Positions 1 to 8,010 are shown, counted from the stretch's first letter. The stretch is DNA of 64,000 nt from NC2004 sp050874905 (GCA_050874905.1 JBNMLP010000015.1:6197-70196), one strand, 5' to 3'. The notes: generated by a model not told the origin, from the letters alone. Translations and numbers: made by a program.

Positions 1-417
1 ATCGGATATCTGGAAAACGATGTGGAGAATATGAAAATATTTGAGGTAGTATCGAATGCCCTGAAAAAAGGCGGGAAACATTTTATGGACATTATGAATG
101 GAAGTTATGCCGAAACACATTTCCCGTGTAAGTTATGGGACGAAGGGGAAAAGTGCCTTACATTATCCGCATTTGAGTGGGACACAAAAAGTAAGATCCT
201 GCTGTATGGACAAGTGGATTATCCCTATGGAAAAACATTGTCGAAACCGGAAATAAAAGAAGCAAATCCCATCAGACTGTACACAATATATGAAATATCG
301 CAGATTTTTTCAAAGTTGGACATGAGCATTTGTAAAAGTTATGCGGATTTTACTGGTAAGCCATCATCGGATAACGATATTCAGCTACTGGTTTATTCTA
401 CACGCGAAAACAATTAA
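1..417 (+). CDS. SAM-dependent methyltransferase, C-terminal part (5' end outside window)
   Basis: The reading frame is open from base 1, so the gene starts outside the window and only about 138 residues are seen. The visible text (GYLENDVEN, then FEVVSNALKKGGKHFMDIMNG) matches the part of class I methyltransferases after the SAM-binding core, where a GY-D-x-EN segment and a K-x-GG turn lead into strand 5. A GTG at base 22 is in frame but lies inside this conserved stretch, so it is not the start. The substrate cannot be inferred. The frame stops at 417 and is followed by a 116-base gap before the next gene. Confidence 0.75.
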   Translation: MGYLENDVENMKIFEVVSNALKKGGKHFMDIMNGSYAETHFPCKLWDEGEKCLTLSAFEWDTKSKILLYGQVDYPYGKTLSKPEIKEANPIRLYTIYEISQIFSKLDMSICKSYADFTGKPSSDNDIQLLVYSTRENN

Positions 418-533
418 ATTGATGACTTTTCACAGTTAAAAACAATCATTTTAATTGTTTTTTGTTTGCAAATGCAGATTTCTATGATTTAATAAAGAAA
501 AGTATGGGAATTATAAAGCTGGAAGGTGAGTCC

Positions 534-908
534 ATGAAAGAAAGATTATTTATAACACCAGAATATACAACAGCAGGGGAAATCAGGGAGATTCGTAAGA
601 GCCTGCATTTGACACAGAAGGAGTTTGCAGAATTTATCAATTGTTCCAAACCAACAGTAGAGCGTTGGGAGAGAAGCAAAGAAGTCATTCGTGGACCCAT
701 TGTTTCCCTTCTTAAAATGTTACAAAGATATCCGGAATATGACCAGTATCTGGAATTCCTGAAGTCAAGATGTTTTCCTGAAAGCAGAGATAAGATGAAA
801 CTGATATTGAGAGATCTGGGACTGCCATTTTACGATCCAATCATGATTATTGAAAAGACCGAAGGTCGGATGGCAGAGGATAATTTTTGGATTCGCATAG
901 AGAGGTAA
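534..908 (+). CDS. small helix-turn-helix regulator (XRE/MqsA-antitoxin-like)
   Basis: The predicted protein has 124 residues. The ATG at 534 is preferred over an in-frame ATG 72 bases upstream because GGAAGGTGAG lies just before it. Residues 15-60 form a helix-turn-helix of the type found in XRE and MqsA-like antitoxins (LTQKEFAEFINCSKPTVERWE), with a tryptophan and glutamate closing the recognition helix. The C-terminal 60 residues are not recognised. It is followed after 4 bases by a 48-codon frame that may be its former partner. DNA-binding regulation is likely; a toxin-antitoxin role is only a possibility because no recognisable toxin is adjacent. Confidence 0.7.
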   Translation: MKERLFITPEYTTAGEIREIRKSLHLTQKEFAEFINCSKPTVERWERSKEVIRGPIVSLLKMLQRYPEYDQYLEFLKSRCFPESRDKMKLILRDLGLPFYDPIMIIEKTEGRMAEDNFWIRIER

Positions 909-912
909 ATGA

Positions 913-1059
913 ATGATAGAATTATTTGAACAGAATATCCGGACACGAGGAAAGATTACTGTTTTTAGTGCAGCAGGTGGAGCGGATAACGGGACTGCAG
1001 AACTTTGGTGTATATATGCGCAAATGCGGAAGTATTCTTATTTGTTTTCAAAGGGGTAG
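913..1059 (+). CDS. short ORF, possible remnant of a P-loop ATPase-like gene
   Basis: This is a 48-codon frame starting four bases after the HTH gene stops, with GAGAGGTAA-type purines before its ATG. The protein contains GKITVFSAAGGADNGTA. That has the outline of a MinD/CpsD-type strand and P-loop (GK-x-x-x-F-S-x-x-GG-x-G-x-T) but lacks the invariant Lys. It may be the decayed N-terminus of such an ATPase, or a chance frame. I do not assign a function. Confidence 0.25.
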   Translation: MIELFEQNIRTRGKITVFSAAGGADNGTAELWCIYAQMRKYSYLFSKG

Positions 1060-1080
1060 AAAAGTTTATTCAAAGGAATC

Positions 1081-1179
1081 TTGAAGAAAAGAACAAAAAC
1101 TGGCTATATTATTTTGAAGAAAAGAACATAATACATGATATAAACATTGAAGAAAAGTATATTTATGGTATAATGATGA
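1081..1179 (+). repeat. three tandem 33-nt repeats before a DUF4143 ATPase gene
   Basis: The word TTGAAGAAAAG starts at 1081, 1114 and 1147, an exact 33-base period. The first two copies share 15 bases (1081-1095 and 1114-1128). Each unit starts with a -35-like TTGAAG and carries an AT-rich -10-like word further along (TATATT, TATAAA, TATAAT). 33 bases is close to three helical turns, so the copies lie on roughly one face of the DNA. They end 38 bases before the next gene. Confidence 0.8.
1147..1174 (+). promoter_or_regulatory. sigma-A type promoter for the DUF4143 ATPase gene
   Basis: TTGAAG (1147-1152) and a perfect TATAAT (1169-1174) are separated by 16 bases. This is the third copy of the tandem repeat and the only one with a consensus -10. 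Transcription would start about 35 bases before the ATG at 1217. Confidence 0.65.
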
Positions 1180-1216
1180 AAAATTACTTGCTTGTGGGAT
1201 ATATTGGGAGGCTGTT

Positions 1217-2545
1217 ATGTATTTTAAAAGAAAAGTATACAACAAGTTGTTAGAATGGAAAGATCTATATTCAGATAAATATGCTGTGTTGTTAGAGGGA
1301 GCTAGACGAGTTGGCAAATCAACGATAGCTGAGAACTTTGCAAGAAATGAGTATAAATCATATATTTTAATTGACTTCTCGAAAACGGCAAGTAATATAT
1401 TGGAATGTTTTGATGATATAGGAAATTTGAATCTCTTTTTTCTCAGGCTGCAGGCAGAAACAGGAACAACATTATATGAACATGAGTCTCTTATTATTTT
1501 TGATGAAGTCCAATTGTTTCCGAAAGCAAGACAGGCTATCAAACATCTTGTGGCAGATGGCAGATACAGTTATTTAGAAACCGGTTCTCTCATATCGATA
1601 AAGAAAAACGTGAAAGATATTTTAATTCCGTCAGAGGAAATGAGGATACAGGTATATCCCATGGACTATGAGGAATTTTGTGATGCGACAGGTAGTAACT
1701 ATGAGCTTCTGCGACAGATTTATAATAGCGGGACAGCCATCGGGCAGGCAACCAATCGTAAATTAATGCGCGATCTGAGAATATATATGGCAGTAGGTGG
1801 AATGCCGCAGGCAGTTGAAGCCTATGTTAATAGGAAGAATTTTTCAGAGATTGATATGATTAAAAGACAGATTATTTCGTTATACGAAGAGGATTTTAAA
1901 AAAATTGATGATTCTGGAAGAATTTCAGCATTGTATCATTCTATACCAGCTCAACTTGCAAAGGATACAAGAAAATATCGTATTACAACGGCAATTGGAA
2001 AGAAAAATAATACAAAAGCAAAAGAATTGTTGTATGAATTAATTGATTCAAAAACAATTTTACCATGTTACAATTCCACGGATCCAAGAGTCAGCCTGAC
2101 AAATACAAAGGATTTTGATAGTTATAAATTGTATCTTTCTGATACAGGTTTGTTTGTTACGCTATTGTTTATTGATCGTCCGGTAACGGAGAATGATATA
2201 TATGCAAAGCTTCTTTCTGATAAATTACCTGCCAATTTGGGTTATTTGTATGAGAATCTTGTAGCACAGATGATTGCTTCATCCGGAAGAGAACTGTTTT
2301 ATCATACATGGGAAAAGAATGGAAGTACACATTATTATGAAGTGGATTTTTTAATATCGGAAGGAAGCAAGATAAATGCATTTGAGATCAAGTCTTCCGG
2401 ATCAGGAAAACACGAGTCAATAAAGAAATTTTTCAAAAAATTTTCTCAGAATGTGAATCAGGTATATTTAATATCACAAAAAGATGTAGGAAGAGAGGAC
2501 AATTTATTATTGAAACCTTTTTATTTCATTCCTTTTTTAATTTGA
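1217..2545 (+). CDS. AAA ATPase with C-terminal DUF4143 domain
   Basis: This 442-residue protein has a Walker A motif at residues 28-36 (GARRVGKST), a Walker B at 93-97 (IIFDE) and, from about residue 195, the DUF4143 region. Near the C-terminus lies a PD-(D/E)XK-like signature (YYEVDFLI, then FEIKS). The layout is that of the large family of AAA_14/DUF4143 ATPases common in gut anaerobes, whose physiological role is not established. GGGAGG precedes the ATG, and a promoter with iterated 33-nt repeats lies upstream. A second family member sits at 24306 and a more distant ATPase/nuclease at 3634, so the window holds three such genes. It overlaps the open frame before the acetyltransferase by a few bases, suggesting one transcript. 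Confidence 0.85.
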   Translation: MYFKRKVYNKLLEWKDLYSDKYAVLLEGARRVGKSTIAENFARNEYKSYILIDFSKTASNILECFDDIGNLNLFFLRLQAETGTTLYEHESLIIFDEVQLFPKARQAIKHLVADGRYSYLETGSLISIKKNVKDILIPSEEMRIQVYPMDYEEFCDATGSNYELLRQIYNSGTAIGQATNRKLMRDLRIYMAVGGMPQAVEAYVNRKNFSEIDMIKRQIISLYEEDFKKIDDSGRISALYHSIPAQLAKDTRKYRITTAIGKKNNTKAKELLYELIDSKTILPCYNSTDPRVSLTNTKDFDSYKLYLSDTGLFVTLLFIDRPVTENDIYAKLLSDKLPANLGYLYENLVAQMIASSGRELFYHTWEKNGSTHYYEVDFLISEGSKINAFEIKSSGSGKHESIKKFFKKFSQNVNQVYLISQKDVGREDNLLLKPFYFIPFLI

Positions 2546-2580
2546 TGAGACAGAAAAACTGGAATTTAGGAGGGAACATT

Positions 2581-3048
2581 ATGAATGTTATAGAAATGAA
2601 AATAGAATATAAAAGACTTACAGAAAAAGAATTGGATACATTTATTGATATGAGAATAAATCAGTTGCGGGAAGAGGGTGCAAAAGAAGAGATTGATTTG
2701 GTGCCGGCACTGAGAAATTATTATAATCGTCATATGGCGGATGGAACCTTTGTATCGTGGCTGGCTTTTGATGGTGATGTCATAATAGGAACGAGCGGCA
2801 TGTCATTTGTAGAAAAACCACCATATTTTGGATGTCCAAGTGGAAGAATAGGATTGTTGTCCAGTATGTTTACCAATCCGAATTATCGAAGAAAAGGGAT
2901 TGCAAAAGAACTGTTGTCTCGTGTTATAAATGATGCAAAGGAATATGGTTGAGGGACAATACAGATTACGGCATCTGATATGGGAGTGAAATTATATACG
3001 GATTTTGGATTTGTTCATAATAATAATTTCATGCAGTATAAACTGTAA
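2581..3048 (+). pseudogene. GNAT N-acetyltransferase interrupted by an in-frame TGA
   Basis: The start at 2581 follows TTAGGAGGGAAC. Residues 1-123 are a normal GNAT fold, including the acetyl-CoA loop region (MFTNPNYRRKGIAKELL). The frame then meets TGA at 2950-2952, yet the same frame continues for 31 more codons with the expected end of the family: TIQITASDMGVKLYTDFGF, stopping at TAA 3046-3048. The interrupted position lies in EYG-x-GTIQITAS, where relatives often have Cys; one base change from TGC or TGT gives TGA. With the TGA read through, the protein would be 155 residues, normal for GNAT. Most likely this is a recent nonsense mutation. Seleno-recoding is considered separately and judged unlikely. 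Confidence 0.8.
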
Positions 3049-3144
3049 GACCAACGATTAAGTCTTGAAACCATGGAACCTTAGTAGCAGGGGATTATGA
3101 TGGTCAGAAAAATTTGCAAGTCAGAATGGAAAAGGATTGATAAC

Positions 3145-3486
3145 ATGAATATACAGATTTTTGGCACAAAAAAGTGTGCCGATACCAGAAAAGCAGAACG
3201 TTTTTTCAAAGAACGTGGCATTAAATATCAATTTGTTGATATGAAAGAAAAAGGGATGAGTAAAGGGGAATTCCTTTCGGTAGCGCAGGTAAATGGTGGC
3301 ATGGATCAAATGATCAACTGGGAAGGAAAAGACAAAGATACGCTTGCTTTGCTCAAATATATTGCGGAGGAAGATAAACTGGAAAAGATTCTTGCAAATC
3401 CGCAGGTGATCAAAACTCCGGTAGTTAGAAATGGAAAGAAGGCTACATTGGGGTATCAGCCGGATGTATGGAAAGGATGGGATTGA
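3145..3486 (+). CDS. ArsC/Spx-family thioredoxin-fold protein
   Basis: The predicted protein has 113 residues. The ATG at 3145 is preferred over an earlier in-frame ATG at 3097 because the family begins directly with the first beta strand (IQIFGTKKCADTRKAERFF). The single Cys in KKCADTRKAE takes the place of the ArsC/Spx N-terminal Cys. The C-terminal part (VIKTPVVRNGKKATLGYQPDVW) matches the cis-Pro region of ArsC-like proteins. It lacks the longer length and Arg triad expected of true arsenate reductases, and no ars genes are near. It is best called an ArsC-family redox or regulatory protein. Confidence 0.75.
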   Translation: MNIQIFGTKKCADTRKAERFFKERGIKYQFVDMKEKGMSKGEFLSVAQVNGGMDQMINWEGKDKDTLALLKYIAEEDKLEKILANPQVIKTPVVRNGKKATLGYQPDVWKGWD

Positions 3487-3519
3487 CAGAGTTTGTAGAT
3501 CATTGCCTGGAGGTAGCTG

Positions 3520-3593
3520 GAAAACGAAATATAAAGATAAGAAAACGAAAAATACAATGTTGATATTTTTCGTTTTCTTGTTTATAATTTTCG
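3520..3593 (+). repeat. phased direct and inverted repeats before the 3634 ATPase gene
   Basis: GAAAACGAAA occurs at 3520 and again at 3541, 21 bases apart. The inverted form TTTCGTTTTC is at 3568, and a shorter TTTCG follows at 3589, again 21 bases on. The inner pair forms a perfect 16-bp inverted repeat (3539-3554 with 3564-3579, 9-base loop). 21 bases equals two helical turns, so the array looks like a multi-site operator. The A/T-rich hairpin could also serve as a terminator for the preceding gene. Confidence 0.65.
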
Positions 3594-3633
3594 TATAGAA
3601 CAATATATGCTGGATAGGACGGGAGCTGGTTTT

Positions 3634-5496
3634 ATGAAAACATGCAAGGAAAAAGCATCAGAGTGGGGAGTTACGTCTCGGGCAGTTAATGTAATGTGTA
3701 AAAACGGAAAGATTCCAGGTGCGAGAAAAGAGAAAGGAAAATGGCTGCTTCCGGATGGTGCCAAAAAGCCTTTGGATGGTAGAACTTTAGTAGGGAAAAA
3801 GGGCAATGCATTGTCGAATACGAATGTAAAATCATTACCAATTGGTGTCTCCGATTATGTACGCGCACAATCAGAATACTACTATGTTGACAAGACATTA
3901 TTGATCAAAGAATTTTTGGATCAGAAGCCATTAGTATCATTGTTCACCAGACCAAGAAGATTTGGAAAAACGTTGAACATGGATATGCTCAGAGTGTTCT
4001 TTGAGATTTCAGAGGAGGATACCAGTAAATATTTTATAGATAAGAATATCTGGAAATGCGGCGCAGAGTATCAGAAGCATCAGGGAAAATATCCGGTTAT
4101 TTTTCTTACGTTTAAAGACGTAAAATTTGATACATGGGAAGCGACAATTGATAAAATTCGTGGCTTACTTCAAGACGAGTATGGAAGACATCAGGAACTC
4201 TTGAATAGCAGCAGGCTTTCGCAGTATGAGAAGGATTATTTCTCAAAGATTCTGGATGCTTCGGCAAATGAAGTAGAGCTTACATCTGCCCTTGAGAGGT
4301 TATCTAAAATGCTTGCTATCCACTATGAAAGGGCTCCTATCATTATTATTGATGAATATGATACCCCGATTCAGGAAGGTTACACCAAAGATTTCTATGA
4401 TGAGATTATTGGATTTATGAGGAATTTCTTTTCAGGAGCATTTAAGGATAATAAAAATTTGTCATACGGATTTCTGACAGGAATTTTGCGTATTGCACAG
4501 GAAAGTATTTTCAGCGGGTTGAATAACCTTACCGTAAATTCTGTTATGGATGATGAATATGATAATTTCTTCGGATTTACAAATGAAGAAATAAGTGAAA
4601 TGCTTGATTATTATGGGGTAACAGAAAAAGAAAGTGAGCTAAAGGATTGGTATGATGGATATTTGTTTGGCAACGAAGAAATATATAACCCCTGGTCCGT
4701 GATCAATTATATTTCAAGAGGGTGTATTCCACAGGCATATTGGGTAAATACAGGTAAGAATGAAATTCTGGAAGATGTTATGAAAGTTGCAACGGATGAT
4801 ATAACAGAAAGACTGTATGCACTCATGCAGGGGGAGCAGGTGATTGCAAGAATTGATCAAAATGTTGTATATAGATCTCTTGCAGAGGAGCCGGCAAATA
4901 TTTATAGCTTATTATTGGTGGCGGGATATTTGAAAACACCGAAGAAGGAATTACAGGCAGATGGTTCCTATTTATGTGAAGTTTCGATACCTAATAGAGA
5001 GATAGCAGTTGTATATAAGAATGAAATCCTGTCACATTTTTTACAAGTGGGTGCTATTACAAGAACAACAGCAAATAAGATTGCGGAAAGTCTTTACACA
5101 AATGATGATCTGAAGCTGCAAAATGCTGTGGCTGAATATATGGATAAATCAATCAGCTTTTATGATGGAGGAGCTGAGGGATTTTACCATGGTTTGATGC
5201 TCGGTTTGATTGCATTGATGGACAATCAGTATAAAATTAAATCGAATAGAGAATCCGGGGATGGAAGATATGATGTTTGCATGATTCCCAGAGAGAAAAA
5301 ATATCCGGGGATTATTTTGGAATTGAAATGGGAAAAGAATCTGGGAAAAGCTTCACTGGAAAGTCTGGCAGGTGATGCCCTGGAGCAGATTGATAAGCTT
5401 CGATACGATTCTGAAATGAAAGAGGATGGGATTGAGAATATATTGAAATTTGGAATTGCTTTTTCCGGTAAGAAGGTAAGTGTAAAAACAAAATAA
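3634..5496 (+). CDS. AAA-ATPase-like/PD-(D/E)XK nuclease-fold protein with N-terminal HTH
   Basis: The start is placed at ATG 3634 after GGGAGCTGG, giving 620 residues. Residues 1-55 look like an excisionase/MerR-like winged helix (KEKASEWGVTSRAVNVMCK, then GARKEKGKWLLP). Next comes the AAA-ATPase_like domain with its signature start (LPIGVSDYVRAQSEYYYVDKT), a Walker A variant (RPRRFGKTLNM) and a Walker B (IIIIDEYDTP). The C-terminus carries the PDDEXK_9/DUF1703 motif (GDGRYDVCM, then IILELKW). This family is abundant in gut Clostridia and Bacteroidetes and its role is unknown. The extra N-terminal DNA-binding segment together with the phased repeats upstream suggests autoregulation, which is inference. 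Confidence 0.85.
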   Translation: MKTCKEKASEWGVTSRAVNVMCKNGKIPGARKEKGKWLLPDGAKKPLDGRTLVGKKGNALSNTNVKSLPIGVSDYVRAQSEYYYVDKTLLIKEFLDQKPLVSLFTRPRRFGKTLNMDMLRVFFEISEEDTSKYFIDKNIWKCGAEYQKHQGKYPVIFLTFKDVKFDTWEATIDKIRGLLQDEYGRHQELLNSSRLSQYEKDYFSKILDASANEVELTSALERLSKMLAIHYERAPIIIIDEYDTPIQEGYTKDFYDEIIGFMRNFFSGAFKDNKNLSYGFLTGILRIAQESIFSGLNNLTVNSVMDDEYDNFFGFTNEEISEMLDYYGVTEKESELKDWYDGYLFGNEEIYNPWSVINYISRGCIPQAYWVNTGKNEILEDVMKVATDDITERLYALMQGEQVIARIDQNVVYRSLAEEPANIYSLLLVAGYLKTPKKELQADGSYLCEVSIPNREIAVVYKNEILSHFLQVGAITRTTANKIAESLYTNDDLKLQNAVAEYMDKSISFYDGGAEGFYHGLMLGLIALMDNQYKIKSNRESGDGRYDVCMIPREKKYPGIILELKWEKNLGKASLESLAGDALEQIDKLRYDSEMKEDGIENILKFGIAFSGKKVSVKTK

Positions 5497-5566
5497 AGTG
5501 TACACCTGGAAGAGCCAGTAAAATATATAGATTATAAACCCGAAATGATGAGAAGAGGAAGAAACA

Positions 5567-6538
5567 ATGTGGAGAAAAAAGTTACTTGCTGCAGCAATGG
5601 TTGCTGTACTGTTTATGTCGGTGGTGCCGGTACAGGGAGCACAATTACAGGAGAATCGTGTTTCGTACAGTATCAAAAACACCTTGCCGTGTTCGTATGG
5701 TGCTAAGAAACAGAAAATGTCGATTGATAAGGAAGAACGGAACAAATATTTTGGCAGGTCTGCATTTATCGGCAGTTCTATTGGAGTAGGAATGAAATAC
5801 TATATGCGATCGAAAGGGAGAGGTTATCTCGGTAATCCGGTTATGTTGGTGCAAGGGTGTTATTCGTTTGCCAATGATAAGGGACACGACAACCGGTATA
5901 GAATTGGGTATAGGGGGAGAAAATATAGGGCAAAAGATGCTGTCAAGGCAGCAAAGGTAAAGCGTGTATTCATTAGTATGGGAACCAATGACTTATGGAA
6001 AGATGCGAAAAGTACAAGTAAAGATTATATCAGTTACGTACGGGGAATTCGGAAAACGAATCCGGGAGTTGTTATTTTCATTCAGAGCATGACGCCTATG
6101 TGTACATCAAGCAATAAAAGGTATTTGAATAATTCGGCGATCAATACATTAAATAAAGAAATGAAGAAGTATTGTCAGAAAACGAAAGATGTCTATTATG
6201 TAGATGTTACGCAGGGCATGAGAGACAAAACAGGTGGACTAAAATCCAAATATTCCAGTGATAGATATGTACATCTTTCTCATGCAGCATATGATCTGTG
6301 GTTAAAAAATCTAACCGCATATGTGGATGATCTGCTGCTTCAGGAAAAAGCTGCAAAACATGCCGTTGCTATTGCAAAAAAGACAAGGACAAAGAAGGAT
6401 TTGAAAGAGGCAAAGAAAAAGGTCAAAGCACTGGAAAATAGTACCGTGAAAGATAACCTGAAGAAGAAGCTGAAGAAGATTAAAGTTATTCAGGAAGCTA
6501 AGACGGAAACGACAAAAGTCTGTTCAGATTTTCAGTAA
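5567..6538 (+). CDS. exported SGNH-hydrolase-like protein with Lys-rich tail
   Basis: This 323-residue protein has a signal peptide at 1-25. SGNH blocks can be read: FIGSS at 67-71 in place of GDS, GTND at 139-142, and D232-x3-H236 (DRYVHLSHAAY). The second GDS residue, Asp, is Ser here, but Ser itself is present at 70-71, so a nucleophile may remain. Residues 250-310 are a Lys/Ala-rich segment. An acyl- or peptidoglycan-modifying esterase on the cell surface is the likely class; the substrate is unknown. A terminator follows at 6572. Confidence 0.7.
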   Translation: MWRKKLLAAAMVAVLFMSVVPVQGAQLQENRVSYSIKNTLPCSYGAKKQKMSIDKEERNKYFGRSAFIGSSIGVGMKYYMRSKGRGYLGNPVMLVQGCYSFANDKGHDNRYRIGYRGRKYRAKDAVKAAKVKRVFISMGTNDLWKDAKSTSKDYISYVRGIRKTNPGVVIFIQSMTPMCTSSNKRYLNNSAINTLNKEMKKYCQKTKDVYYVDVTQGMRDKTGGLKSKYSSDRYVHLSHAAYDLWLKNLTAYVDDLLLQEKAAKHAVAIAKKTRTKKDLKEAKKKVKALENSTVKDNLKKKLKKIKVIQEAKTETTKVCSDFQ

Positions 6539-6571
6539 TATAAATGTTGCAATAAAAGATAAATATGGTAA

Positions 6572-6613
6572 AATAGCACTGGTTAGTTTTTTCTAACTAG
6601 TGTTATTTTTTTA
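6572..6613 (+). terminator. Rho-independent terminator
   Basis: The arms at 6572-6586 and 6593-6607 pair over 15 bp with two G-U pairs and a 6-T loop. A T-run continues to about 6612. It closes the SGNH-like gene. Confidence 0.85.
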
Positions 6614-6634
6614 TAACAAAGGAGAATGGTTACC

Positions 6635-6736
6635 ATGCTGCAATGGAAAATATTTATGATCCTGCCGACGAAGCTTCCGGCAAAGGCAAATGTGATCGGA
6701 GCGATCATGTTTGCAGGTCTCATTTTCATTTTATAG
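6635..6736 (+). CDS. 33-residue small membrane peptide
   Basis: The ATG at 6635 lies 8 bases after AAAGGAGAA. The peptide has a short charged N-terminus and one hydrophobic helix (VIGAIMFAGLIFIL) ending at the stop. Its TAG lies inside the Shine-Dalgarno sequence (TAGGAGG) of the next gene, so the two would be translationally linked. Both the RBS and the coupling argue for a real small protein, but no homology can be claimed. Confidence 0.45.
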   Translation: MLQWKIFMILPTKLPAKANVIGAIMFAGLIFIL

Positions 6737-6749
6737 GAGGAAAGAAAAA

Positions 6750-7238
6750 ATGTTGTTATTCTTACAGATCGTATTATATTGTGTGCTGTTCCTTGCTATC
6801 GTAAAATGTGCGGTAAGAAACAGTGGATTAAATTGTTTATATTTTTATCCGGCAGAGTACATAGAGGAAGCGGAAAAGCGCGGGATTGCGGACAAAGAAG
6901 CGACAATGAAAAAAGGGAAGAAATTTATGGTTCCGTTTTGCATTTTCATCTTTGGTATTTTGATCCCCGTGATCGCTTTCTGGAATCATGTCACCGATTT
7001 TAAAACGGCATATATTCAGGCATTTTTATTCCTATTTGTCATGAACTGGTTTGATGGTATCGTACTGGACAGAATCTGGGTTGCCCACAGCAAGGTCTGG
7101 CGCATTGAAGGAATGGAAGGAGTCACGTATATCAAACCTTGGAAGTATGTGTTGACAAGACGAAGTGCTGGTACCGTATTGTATCTGGTCATGGCACTTA
7201 TAATAGCTGGTATTGTGGTACTGATCGGAAAGATCTGA
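6750..7238 (+). CDS. integral membrane protein of unknown function
   Basis: The start at 6750 follows AGGAGGAAAG; an earlier in-frame start at 6711 would overlap the small peptide gene. The 162-residue protein has about four hydrophobic spans (residues 2-20, 55-75, 85-102 and 140-160) with a charged loop between spans 1 and 2. I do not recognise the family. It is followed after 19 bases by an alpha/beta hydrolase with its own RBS, so the three genes 6635-8010 probably form an operon. Confidence 0.7.
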   Translation: MLLFLQIVLYCVLFLAIVKCAVRNSGLNCLYFYPAEYIEEAEKRGIADKEATMKKGKKFMVPFCIFIFGILIPVIAFWNHVTDFKTAYIQAFLFLFVMNWFDGIVLDRIWVAHSKVWRIEGMEGVTYIKPWKYVLTRRSAGTVLYLVMALIIAGIVVLIGKI

Positions 7239-7257
7239 TAGAAAAGGGAGATACAAA

Positions 7258-8010
7258 ATGAACATTCATGAATTTGGAAAAGAAAATAAGGAAACGATCC
7301 TGTTGATTCATCCTTCTGTTGTAAAATGGGATTATTTTGAGTTTGTCATTCCTCTGCTGCAGAAAAAATATCATTTGCTCGTACCGGCACTTCCCGGCTA
7401 TGATTTTGAAAATGACAGTGATTTTACCAGTGTGGAACAGATTGCTTCCGAATTAAATGCCTGGCTGAAAGCAGAAGGCTACACGGAATTATATGCGGTA
7501 TATGGCTGTTCCATGGGTGGCTCCATTTCACTGCTGGTAGCACTGGGACAACAGATCCCAATCAAGCATTGTGTCATGGACGGTGCAATCACACCATATC
7601 AGTTGCCATGGATTGTGACACGTTTCATTGCCCTGAAGGATTATCTGATGATGATGATCGGAAGAACCGGCGGTGTGGGTTTACTGGAAAAAGCATTTGC
7701 AACAGATGACTATTCTAAAGAAGATTTGCAGTACGTCGCAGATGTGCTGCGGCATTGCAGCCGGAAAACGCTGTGGCGAACCTTTGACTCATGTAATAAT
7801 TACAAACTTCCAACTCCTGTTCCAAAGGTGGATACAAAGTTCTATTACTGGTATGCCAAAGGGGAGTTAAAAGAGAGAAAACAGGATATTGCGTATATAA
7901 AACAAAGATTTCCGCAGACAGAATTTGAAGTGCTGCCCGATTTAGGTCATGCAGGACTGGCATTATTAAAGCCGGAATTGTTTACGGAAATGCTGGAAAG
8001 ACTCCAATAA
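7258..8010 (+). CDS. alpha/beta hydrolase
   Basis: This 250-residue protein has the nucleophile elbow GCSMGGS (Ser85) after strand 5. An HP-S oxyanion region is at residues 18-20 (LLIHPS), and a C-terminal His in DLGHAGL completes the triad. There is no signal peptide, so it acts in the cytoplasm. The reaction (esterase, lipase or other) is not determined. GGGAGATACAAA precedes the ATG. Confidence 0.85.
   Translation: MNIHEFGKENKETILLIHPSVVKWDYFEFVIPLLQKKYHLLVPALPGYDFENDSDFTSVEQIASELNAWLKAEGYTELYAVYGCSMGGSISLLVALGQQIPIKHCVMDGAITPYQLPWIVTRFIALKDYLMMMIGRTGGVGLLEKAFATDDYSKEDLQYVADVLRHCSRKTLWRTFDSCNNYKLPTPVPKVDTKFYYWYAKGELKERKQDIAYIKQRFPQTEFEVLPDLGHAGLALLKPELFTEMLERLQ

Noticed and set aside
1081..1179. 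33-nt spaced repeats considered as a CRISPR remnant
   Set aside because: The conserved word is only 11-15 bases, the repeats are not palindromic, there are no cas genes, and the array is part of a promoter.
2950..2977. Selenocysteine insertion at the GNAT TGA
   Set aside because: Kept only as a check. The hairpin has five pairs, the loop does not match known bacterial SECIS loops, and no selenium genes are in the window; a nonsense mutation is simpler.
3145..3486. Arsenate reductase arsC
   Set aside because: No ars operon context, and the Arg residues expected of a working arsenate reductase were not clear.
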